DNA from: Cyclobacteriaceae bacterium
GTDB taxonomy: Bacteria > Bacteroidota > Bacteroidia > Cytophagales > Cyclobacteriaceae
Length of the DNA: 10,804 nt
Assembly: GCA_025358195.1 (NCBI GenBank)
Contig: JANYKP010000252.1
Span: 1-10,804, forward strand
Direction of reading: 5' to 3'
This document shows, piece by piece, positions 1 to 4,603 of this stretch. A program made the translations under genes and the position numbers. The number at the start of each line of letters is the position of its first letter. The first letter of the stretch is position 1. A model generated the notes under the pieces. That model ran no database searches, was not told the origin of the DNA, and saw only the letters and a list, made by a program, of their open reading frames with translations.

Positions 1-1
1 G

Positions 2-64
2 ATACGCGTTGAGTCCAAATTGAAGGAGGGCACTACGTTTACAATCGCTTTTCCATCACTCTAA
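2..64 (+). CDS. C-terminal end of a probable sensor histidine kinase (5'-truncated)
   Basis: An open frame enters from the left edge and encodes IRVESKLKEGTTFTIAFPSL followed by TAA. The pattern V-x-S-x-x-x-x-G-T-x-F-x-I-x-F-P is the usual last beta-strand of the HATPase_c domain in sensor histidine kinases, where the G-T-x-F segment closes the ATP-binding fold, and these proteins normally end a few residues later, as here. Only 20 residues are visible, so sensor type, membrane segments and phospho-acceptor histidine cannot be seen. The gene converges on the outer-membrane protein gene at 210-878, with a large palindrome between them. A different ATPase of the GHKL fold is possible but less likely. 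Its partner regulator is not identifiable; the orphan response regulator at 4063-4542 is too distant to be assigned to it. Confidence 0.65.
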   Translation: MRVESKLKEGTTFTIAFPSL

Positions 65-92
65 AAGGGATTACCGTTTATTTTGGAATAGT

Positions 93-205
93 TAAGGGTT
101 CTTCAACATCCTTTCCACTGACTGAGCTTGTGACCTATCCCAGGGTCAGCTTGTCTTGCCTTTTCCTTTTTGAGGAAGGAAGCCGGACGTTGAAGAATAC
201 CCTTA
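93..205. repeat. 113-bp imperfect palindrome able to fold into a three-way junction
   Basis: The outer arms are 93-111 and 185-205 (TAAGGG / CCCTTA, then TTCTTCAAC / GTTGAAGAA with a 2-nt bulge at 198-199, then TCC / GGA after one mismatch at 108/188). The stem continues with 112-116 against 178-182 after a CC bulge, giving about 23 base pairs. Inside are two hairpins. One uses 120-135 and 144-155, with TGACC/GGTCA as its core and loop 136-143. The other is TTCC (163-166) with GGAA (174-177). No T-tract follows on either strand, so it is not a textbook intrinsic terminator. It starts 4 bp after the outer-membrane gene's stop and lies between convergent genes, so it could protect or end both mRNAs, be a structured RNA, or be a small palindromic dispersed repeat. 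No second copy was seen in this window. Confidence 0.55.
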
Positions 206-209
206 GATC

Positions 210-878
210 TTAGAAAGCTATTCCAATGAAAAATGAGAGGGAGCTGTTTTTAGCGTTTCGAGTCATGTCCCCGGAGAAACTTCCTGACTTGCCAACTTCT
301 GCCATTCCATAGTTATAGCGCGCGCCGATGGTAACGTTTTCAATATCAACGCCAAGTCCACCCACCAATCCGTAATCAACACGGTGAAAATTATCGGCCC
401 TTAAATCACTAAAGCCTGTGATGGTACCGTCATTAAGATTCTTGACATTGGCGGAGGTAAGATACGCCATGTAACCACCGCCATGCAGGTTGAAGTTTTT
501 AACGATGTTAAAGACCAGCGTCAAGGGAACTTCGACGTAGTTCAGGTTGTAGCGATATTCACCTTTGCCTTGCAATAAATTGTCATAGGTTACTTTTGCG
601 CCTTTGCTGGTGTACAGTAGTTCAGGCTGCAAAGAAATGCCGCGTGTCAAGGGTAATTTTGCAAAAAAACCAACCTGACCAGCCACTTTCACATGCTCAT
701 CCTGTACATTGTCAACATATAGATTACTAAGATTCACCCCGCCTTTGATTCCAAACTTGGGCGTCAAATCAACTTCTTCTGAAGTTTCCTGTTCTTGCGA
801 ATATCCATCCGTTGTGGAAACAAAAACACACATGCTGAAAAGCACAGCGTAAAGACTGATTCTAATTGAATTTTTCAT
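210..878 (-). CDS. PorT-family outer-membrane beta-barrel protein
   Basis: This is a 222-residue protein. An N-terminal signal peptide (MKNSIR, then a hydrophobic stretch to about residue 21, with a likely cut near GYS-QEQ, residues 25-30) marks it for export. After a short acidic linker, alternating polar and hydrophobic strands begin at KFGIKGGVNLSNL. Segments such as LQPELLYTSKGAKVTY, NYVEVPLTLVF and GLVGGLGVDI are typical of the OMP_b-brl_2/PorT-like barrels of Bacteroidota, and the chain ends in Phe (FFIGIAF), the usual beta-barrel assembly signal. The start at 878 is preferred over an in-frame ATG 48 bp upstream because the signal peptide begins there; the longer form would put 16 polar residues ahead of it. 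No strong ribosome binding site is visible. It is probably transcribed alone: 156 bp separate it from the upstream YihY-like gene. Cargo or partner is unknown; most members are annotated only as porin-like family proteins. Confidence 0.85.
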   Translation of the reverse strand: MKNSIRISLYAVLFSMCVFVSTTDGYSQEQETSEEVDLTPKFGIKGGVNLSNLYVDNVQDEHVKVAGQVGFFAKLPLTRGISLQPELLYTSKGAKVTYDNLLQGKGEYRYNLNYVEVPLTLVFNIVKNFNLHGGGYMAYLTSANVKNLNDGTITGFSDLRADNFHRVDYGLVGGLGVDIENVTIGARYNYGMAEVGKSGSFSGDMTRNAKNSSLSFFIGIAF

Positions 879-1008
879 AAACGATTCACATTTGGTTATT
901 ATCATTTTTACAAATAACTGTGCCACCTGATATTCAGCACGTTACATGGATAGGTGTAGAAAAATTACCTCATGTTAGGCCAACTGTTGATCGATGATAT
1001 CACTCATC

Positions 1009-1021
1009 AGGGGCTTCCCCT
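1009..1021 (-). terminator. Possible short hairpin after the YihY-like gene
   Basis: AGGGG and CCCCT form a 5-bp GC-rich stem with a 3-nt loop, 13 bp downstream of the YihY-like stop codon on the minus strand. No T-run follows on either strand, so it may be only a weak pause or stabilising structure. The rest of 879-1034 holds the presumed promoter of the outer-membrane gene. A TGGCAC box on the minus strand (920-925) is the only motif noted there. Confidence 0.2.
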
Positions 1022-1034
1022 CCAAGCGGCGTAT

Positions 1035-1955
1035 TTATTTTAGCGGAGCGACGTCGATTTCCCGTACTTCCTGTTTTACAATAAAAACCGCTGTGTCAGT
1101 GGGGGTTATCTTTCCGCCACAATGCATTGTATACACTTTTGTGAATTCCGCCCCAACGTATAAGATGATAGACGAATAGTACACCCAAAGTAAAACAAGA
1201 ATGATGGAGGCCGCCGCGCCATACGTCACCCCAATGGAGGAACTACCAAGATAAAAGCTAATCAGAAATTTGCCGATGAGAAACAACAACGCGGTAAAAA
1301 AGGCGCCTACAAAGGCATCCCGCCAGCGGATCTTCGCATCCGGTAGAATTTTAAAAATGATGGCGAACAATAAGGAGATTGTAAAAAATATAATTATAGT
1401 GTTAATAACATAAAAGATGTATACAGTTGCATCGGCAAATAATAATTTGAGCCTGTCGCTCATCACATCCATAACCGAATTCACCAGCAAAGATACCAGC
1501 AGGAGAAAACCAAAACTGGCGATGAGAGAAAATGACAAAAGCCGGTTCATGATAATTTTTAGCCATCCTTTTTTTGGCTTTGCCTTTACCGACCATATAT
1601 AGTTGATTGAATCCTGAATTTCAGTAAATACACCCGTGGCGCCGATAATAAGTATTATAAACCCGGCGACGGCTCCTCCTTGCTTGTGTTCGGAGGTCTG
1701 TACGTTTTTTATTATTTCCTGAATCTGTGCAGCAGCCGAATTTCCGACCAGTCCGTTGATCTGACCATAAACTCTTCCCTGTACAGCCTCCAGCCCAAAG
1801 AAAATTCCTGCCAGGGAAATGATAATAATGAGAAGCGGAGCAATAGAAAAAATGGTGTAATAGGATAGTGACGCACTAAGTTTCAGCGAATTGTCTTCGA
1901 AGAATTCGTCAAAGGTTTTTTTAAGCAACTTCCAAAAAACCCCTGGCTTCATCAT
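1035..1955 (-). CDS. YihY/BrkB-family (UPF0761) inner-membrane protein
   Basis: This 306-residue polytopic membrane protein has the length and motifs of the Virul_fac_BrkB (YihY) family. They include ALSYYTIFSIAPLL (29-42) in the first membrane helix, EIQDSINYIW (112-121), LPDAKIRWRDAFVGA (204-218) and the long C-terminal membrane segment GAAASIILVLLWVYYSSIIL ending in GAEFTKVY (to 275). About six membrane helices are apparent. The family has no settled biochemical role; despite the BrkB name, most members are not RNase BN and not virulence factors, and a transporter-like role is usually supposed. AAGGA lies 6 nt upstream of the first of two adjacent ATG codons and supports that start. The gene begins 23 bp after the stop of the AI-2E-type gene, so the two are very likely co-transcribed, with this one second. 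The last 30 residues are a soluble cytoplasmic tail. Confidence 0.9.
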   Translation of the reverse strand: MMKPGVFWKLLKKTFDEFFEDNSLKLSASLSYYTIFSIAPLLIIIISLAGIFFGLEAVQGRVYGQINGLVGNSAAAQIQEIIKNVQTSEHKQGGAVAGFIILIIGATGVFTEIQDSINYIWSVKAKPKKGWLKIIMNRLLSFSLIASFGFLLLVSLLVNSVMDVMSDRLKLLFADATVYIFYVINTIIIFFTISLLFAIIFKILPDAKIRWRDAFVGAFFTALLFLIGKFLISFYLGSSSIGVTYGAAASIILVLLWVYYSSIILYVGAEFTKVYTMHCGGKITPTDTAVFIVKQEVREIDVAPLK

Positions 1956-1978
1956 GACGATTCCTTGCTTTAATAATT

Positions 1979-3088
1979 TCAGATTATCTTTTTATGACTA
2001 ATTTTTTTCCGGTTTGCATTATTCGCTAGGGTGTCATCGCCCAACAGCATCCCAAACGGTTTCAGGCCTTCAGCCCGGTCAAAAATTACTTTCAACACTG
2101 CAATGCCAGGAATCGCCAAAAACATACCGGGCACACCGCACAGGGCACCACCTACCAAGACACCCACGATCGTCACCAGCGAATTAATCCGCACCTTGGA
2201 GCCCACAATGAGTGGCATCAAAAAGTTATTGTCAATAAACTGTACCAGCAACAAAATAATAGCCACCCAGAGAACGTCGCCTAGTTGCATGACTTCATCG
2301 GAGATAAGCGTGATGAGCATGCAGAAGACATTAGCAACCAGCATTCCGACGTATGGAATAATATTTAACAAGGCAGCCACCAGGGCAAGGAAGAGCGCGT
2401 ACTTAATGCCAAGAATTAAAAAACCAATAGCGTTCAAGGCAAAGACAATGGTCAATTCAATCATCAACCCGGATATGAAGCCCTGTGCCACGGATTGTGA
2501 CTCATTCAGTACTTCCCGCACTTCATCTTCACTGCTATTCTTAAAGACATCCACTAGGAATTTCTTGATCAAGTCCTTGTAATACAGAATCAGGAAGGTG
2601 TAAACGGGAAGAAGCACCAGATATGAAAGCGTTTGCGTCACCGTAATGACCGTTTGTCCCAAAAGTGCAGCTCCGGTCGCCTTCCCTTTCAGACCGGTTT
2701 CATTGAGGTATTGATTTTGTTTTCGGATACCCACATTAAATGTCTCCGTTACCCATTTTTGCACCAGGTTTGATAACTTGTCCAGCCGATCGTTGATGGT
2801 GGGCAGGTCGTCTAGAAAGTTGGCAATTTGACTTGCCAGAAAATAAATAATGGATCCTATGATGATCGTTGATAAGAATAGGGAAGCCAAAATCGAGAAT
2901 ACCCGGCGGACACCTATTCTTTCAAGAAACTTTGTCAAGGGCAGGAGCAGCGAAGCTAAGAGAATGGCGAAAAGAAGCGGCACCAAAATTCCCTGGCCGA
3001 TGTACAAGAGCAGGGTCAACAACCCAATGGTTAATAGATTAAAACTTAGACTTTTATAAAAGGGTGTTCGGTCTACGATGGCGCTCAT
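1979..3088 (-). CDS. AI-2E family transporter (PerM/YdiK type)
   Basis: This 369-residue membrane protein matches the AI-2E_transport family (UPF0118) in length and layout. Paired N-terminal helices lie at about 16-50 and a third at 63-86, followed by a soluble amphipathic region (about 90-145). Further helices lie at 152-170, 204-262, 272-295 and 302-336. Visible signature segments are NIIPYVG (242-248), QFIDNNFLMPLIVG (283-296) and GVPGMFLAIPGIAVLK (318-333). Members have been reported as autoinducer-2 exporters (TqsA) or as Na+/H+ antiporters; the sequence alone does not choose between these, and the AI-2 name should not be taken literally. ATG at 3086-3088 is followed by a conventional short cytoplasmic N-terminus, and no clear ribosome binding site is visible. 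It lies 89 bp downstream of the lmo0937-type gene and 23 bp upstream of the YihY-like gene. The C-terminal tail is basic and Asn/Lys-rich. Confidence 0.9.
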   Translation of the reverse strand: MSAIVDRTPFYKSLSFNLLTIGLLTLLLYIGQGILVPLLFAILLASLLLPLTKFLERIGVRRVFSILASLFLSTIIIGSIIYFLASQIANFLDDLPTINDRLDKLSNLVQKWVTETFNVGIRKQNQYLNETGLKGKATGAALLGQTVITVTQTLSYLVLLPVYTFLILYYKDLIKKFLVDVFKNSSEDEVREVLNESQSVAQGFISGLMIELTIVFALNAIGFLILGIKYALFLALVAALLNIIPYVGMLVANVFCMLITLISDEVMQLGDVLWVAIILLLVQFIDNNFLMPLIVGSKVRINSLVTIVGVLVGGALCGVPGMFLAIPGIAVLKVIFDRAEGLKPFGMLLGDDTLANNANRKKISHKKII

Positions 3089-3103
3089 ATTCTAGTCAGG
3101 ATC

Positions 3104-3163
3104 AAAAAATGAAAGTCATCTTTTTGGCACGATTTCATTTAACAGAAAGATGAGAAAGATGAC
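3104..3163 (-). terminator. Candidate terminator or attenuator after the lmo0937-type gene
   Basis: On the minus strand GTCATCTTT (3163-3155) can pair perfectly with AAAGATGAC (3123-3115). It is followed by TTTCATTTTTT (down to 3104), the order expected of an intrinsic terminator ending the small gene whose stop is at 3178. The loop is long (31 nt) and the stem is AT-rich, so efficiency is doubtful. The loop-side arm lies within a tandem duplication of GAAAGATGA (3145-3153 and 3154-3162 on the plus strand), giving alternative pairings. It could separate the abundant small transcript from the downstream AI-2E/YihY genes or allow partial read-through. Confidence 0.4.
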
Positions 3164-3177
3164 GATCTGTGGGACTA

Positions 3178-3333
3178 CTAAACCCGGTTGCTTCCGCGAA
3201 TGACACTCACGAGCACAGAAATGACAGCGAGTACAAGAAGTGCATGAATCAAACCTGATGCTCCGTACGCAAAGAAGCCAACCAACCAACTGATCACCAA
3301 GATCACGGCGATGACATACAATAAATTACCCAT
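3178..3333 (-). CDS. lmo0937-type small membrane protein (copy 1)
   Basis: This is a 51-residue protein, MGNLLYVIAVILVISW and onward. It has two hydrophobic helices (about 3-22 and 27-46) joined by the short turn FAYGASGLIH and ends in a basic tail (RGSNRV). Length, the MGNLLY start, the W-L-V-G-F-F motif and the GLIH turn are those of the lmo0937 family of small membrane proteins, often found near general-stress genes. The exact function is unknown. The frame extends 25 codons upstream, but that part crosses the repeat cluster and promoter-like box at 3361-3405 and lacks family similarity, so the start at 3333 is preferred. It is divergent from a homologous copy at 3589-3735 and lies upstream of the AI-2E and YihY genes in the same direction. 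Confidence 0.85.
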   Translation of the reverse strand: MGNLLYVIAVILVISWLVGFFAYGASGLIHALLVLAVISVLVSVIRGSNRV

Positions 3334-3360
3334 GGCTTTTATGTATTGGATTTTAAAAAC

Positions 3361-3394
3361 ATTACTTGTAAACATTACTTTAATTACTTGTAAA
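3361..3394. promoter_or_regulatory. Tandem ATTACTT repeat cluster upstream of lmo0937 copy 1
   Basis: ATTACTTGTAAA occurs at 3361-3372 and again, identical, at 3383-3394, with ATTACTTTA (3374-3382) between them. The two 12-mers are 22 bp apart, close to two helical turns, so both would face the same side of the DNA. The cluster lies 28-61 bp upstream of the start of lmo0937 copy 1, where an activator or repressor site or promoter would be expected. The binding protein is unknown. Confidence 0.45.
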
Positions 3395-3405
3395 AGGTGT
3401 GCCAA
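3389..3405 (-). promoter_or_regulatory. Degenerate sigma-54-like promoter box for lmo0937 copy 1
   Basis: On the minus strand TTGGCAC (3405-3399) matches the -24 element of sigma-54 promoters. At the exact spacing (GG, ten bases, then two bases at 3391-3390) the -12 position reads TTAC instead of TTGC. Transcription would then begin near 3378, leaving a leader of about 45 nt before the start codon. The lost G at -12 weakens the call. The box also overlaps the repeat cluster, so it may instead be part of an operator. Confidence 0.25.
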
Positions 3406-3458
3406 CACCAGACGTAATTGAATAACAAAGGACAGGGCCGCTTCTAACTAGTAAATCC

Positions 3459-3491
3459 CCACAAAAAAGACCGTGTGGAAAAAATTCCACA
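3459..3491. promoter_or_regulatory. Dyad TGTGGAA-N4-TTCCACA with an extra CCACA half-site
   Basis: TGTGGAA (3474-3480) and TTCCACA (3485-3491) form a perfect 7-bp inverted repeat around four A residues. A third half-site, CCACA, at 3459-3463 can also pair with the central TGTGG. The dyad sits near the middle of the 255-bp region between the two divergent lmo0937-type genes, about 100 bp from the plus-strand start. It looks like an operator for a dimeric regulator or, if transcribed, a pair of mutually exclusive hairpins. The remainder of 3406-3588 shows only TTGGCAAG followed by a T7 run (3534-3549) about 40 bp before the next gene. Confidence 0.4.
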
Positions 3492-3588
3492 ACTTCTGAT
3501 GCCTCCATATTTACCAGGGGCGATTGCTATCCATTGGCAAGCTTTTTTTAAAGGATAAAGGAAATGACTAACAGAAAATAAATCGGTT

Positions 3589-3735
3589 ATGAGTTCATTC
3601 CTGTATTTTATCGCATTGATATTAATGACCGGCTGGATGGTCGGCGTATTTGTTTACAGTGCAACAGGATTGATTCACCTCTTAATTGTGTTTGCTTTGA
3701 TTTCCATGTTGCTCGGTATTCTCCGGAGGGCGTAG
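3589..3735 (+). CDS. lmo0937-type small membrane protein (copy 2)
   Basis: This short gene encodes 48 residues, MSSFLYFIALILMTGW and onward, ending LRRA. It aligns without gaps to copy 1 (3178-3333): F-L-Y-x-I-A-x-I-L matches N-L-L-Y-V-I-A-V-I-L, the W-M-V-G-V-F-V-Y motif matches W-L-V-G-F-F-A-Y, and TGLIHLLIV matches SGLIHALLV. Both have two membrane helices and a basic C-terminus. The start at 3589 is fixed by this alignment. It is the first gene of a tight plus-strand operon: the DUF748-like remnant begins 2 bp after its stop, and GGAGGG (3724-3729), inside this gene's 3' end, is a good ribosome binding site for that neighbour. The function is unknown; a role in membrane stress is inferred from the family. 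Confidence 0.8.
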   Translation: MSSFLYFIALILMTGWMVGVFVYSATGLIHLLIVFALISMLLGILRRA

Positions 3736-3737
3736 AC

Positions 3738-4066
3738 ATGGCATCCAGACAAATATTACCCGCTGGAAAAGGAAAGGTCCGACGGAAGCTCGTAATTTTT
3801 TTAGTGATCGTCGTGTATTTGCCGTCTTTCGTCTTTTGCTCCCGTCTATTGTTCTTTGCTTTGTCAATAACAAACTGGCAAACCTGGATGGCTATACCGG
3901 ACATGTTTATGATATCGATATTTTTCTGGTTGCAGGTTCTTACACGCTTAGAGATTTCCAGGTTGTCAAGACCGGCGGAAAGGTTCCCGTTCTCAACACG
4001 GTAGCGAAGAAAGAGGAGAAAAAAGGATTTTTCAAAAGCCTGTTCGAGGGCAAGAAGAAAAAATGA
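3738..4066 (+). pseudogene. Frameshifted, internally deleted DUF748/AsmA-like gene remnant
   Basis: The ATG at 3738 opens MASRQILPAGKGKVRRKL plus a membrane helix (VIFLVIVV). The sequence typical of the family then continues in another frame: FRLLLPSIVLCFVNNKLANL, then DGYTGHVYDIDIFL and SYTLRDFQVVKTGGKVPV. Adding one base near 3812-3816 joins the two into a smooth N-terminal helix and start of an AsmA-like domain. After KTGGKVPV the frame passes directly into a lysine-rich tail (KKEEKKGFFKSLFEGKKKK) of the kind that ends such proteins, so most of the several-hundred-residue body is missing. The family identification is from memory of DUF748 proteins in Bacteroidota, which often follow an lmo0937-type gene; intact members are thought to act at the envelope. 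Unrepaired, the upstream frame runs to 4004 as an 88-residue hydrophobic peptide. The tail's TGA overlaps the response regulator's ATG. A sequencing error could explain the frameshift but not the missing body. Confidence 0.6.
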
Positions 4067-4542
4067 TCAGCAATAGTCCTTCTGCCCCGCTTCACCTCGT
4101 GCTGGCCGACGATGACACAGACGACCGCAGCCTCTTTAAGGAGGCCTTAAATGAAATTCCATTGTCCATAAACATTACAACTGTGCATGATGGGGAACAG
4201 CTTATGACTCTTCTCAACCGGGACCATGAGCCACTTCCGCAGGTGATTTTCCTTGACCTTAATATGCCGTGTAAAAACGGATTTGAATGCCTGACGGAAA
4301 TCAAGTTGGACGAACGGCTAAAATCAATTCCTGTAATCATATTCTCCACATCTTTTCAGAAAGAGGTGGTAAAGCTTCTTTATATGAAGGGCGCTCAGTA
4401 TTACATTTGCAAGCCTGATGAATACCATCAACTTAAGAAGGTCATCGCAAATGCTTTAGTCTCTATTTTGAAAACACCGATCGCATCACAACCACCTCTC
4501 GAAAAATTTGTGCTGAGTTGCAAACAGTTTTTGAAAGAGTGA
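4063..4542 (+). CDS. Single-domain response regulator (CheY/Rcp1-like receiver)
   Basis: This 159-residue protein is almost entirely a receiver domain. The acidic pocket is ADDDTDD (15-21, with D16-D18). The phospho-acceptor is D65 in VIFLDLNMP, the switch residues are S95-T96 in VIIFSTS, and the conserved lysine is K117 in YYICKPDEY. All key residues are intact, so it should be phosphorylatable. No DNA-binding or enzymatic output domain follows; residues 130-159 are only a short tail. Such stand-alone receivers, similar to cyanobacterial Rcp1, work by protein contact or as relay partners of hybrid or bacteriophytochrome-type kinases. The ATG overlaps the stop of the preceding remnant (ATGA), which implies an operon with it and with lmo0937 copy 2. 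No kinase is adjacent; the kinase tail at the left edge is on the same strand but 4 kb away. Confidence 0.9.
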   Translation: MISNSPSAPLHLVLADDDTDDRSLFKEALNEIPLSINITTVHDGEQLMTLLNRDHEPLPQVIFLDLNMPCKNGFECLTEIKLDERLKSIPVIIFSTSFQKEVVKLLYMKGAQYYICKPDEYHQLKKVIANALVSILKTPIASQPPLEKFVLSCKQFLKE

Positions 4543-4566
4543 CAAGCAACTGAGATTCGTTATGTT

Positions 4567-4603
4567 GTTCAATTTTATGCCAGGGTACTTTTTTCCCTTG
4601 AAC
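4567..4603. terminator. Hairpin between convergent genes, probable bidirectional terminator
   Basis: GTTCA (4567-4571) pairs with TGAAC (4599-4603), and AGGG (4582-4585) with CCCT (4595-4598), separated by an asymmetric internal loop. A run of six T lies in the terminal loop. The element fills the 61-bp gap between the response regulator's stop (4542) and the stop of the glucan synthase gene (4604), where both transcripts should end. There is no T-run after the stem, so the call rests mainly on position and symmetry. Confidence 0.35.

Noticed and set aside
93..205. A tRNA or tRNA-like gene, because of the cloverleaf-like folding.
   Set aside because: There is no T-loop or anticodon-arm consensus, and the outer stem is far longer than a 7-bp acceptor stem.
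879..926. A 16-residue N-terminal extension of the outer-membrane protein from the ATG at 926.
   Set aside because: It would place polar residues before the signal peptide; the ATG at 878 directly begins a normal signal peptide.
2031..2582. A 183-codon plus-strand open frame opposite the AI-2E-type gene.
   Set aside because: It is antisense to a well-recognised gene, has a biased Ser/Thr/Lys composition and no recognisable family; it is a shadow of the real frame.
3121..3140. TTTGGCACG on the plus strand as a sigma-54 promoter.
   Set aside because: There is no GC at the required -12 spacing and no plus-strand gene follows for more than 400 bp.
3334..3408. A 25-codon N-terminal extension of lmo0937 copy 1.
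   Set aside because: The extension covers the repeat cluster and promoter-like box and has no family similarity, and copy 2 aligns to the shorter form.
3564..3581. A five-codon leader-like frame (MTNRK) after AAAGGA ahead of lmo0937 copy 2.
   Set aside because: It is too short to distinguish from chance and has no regulatory codon run.
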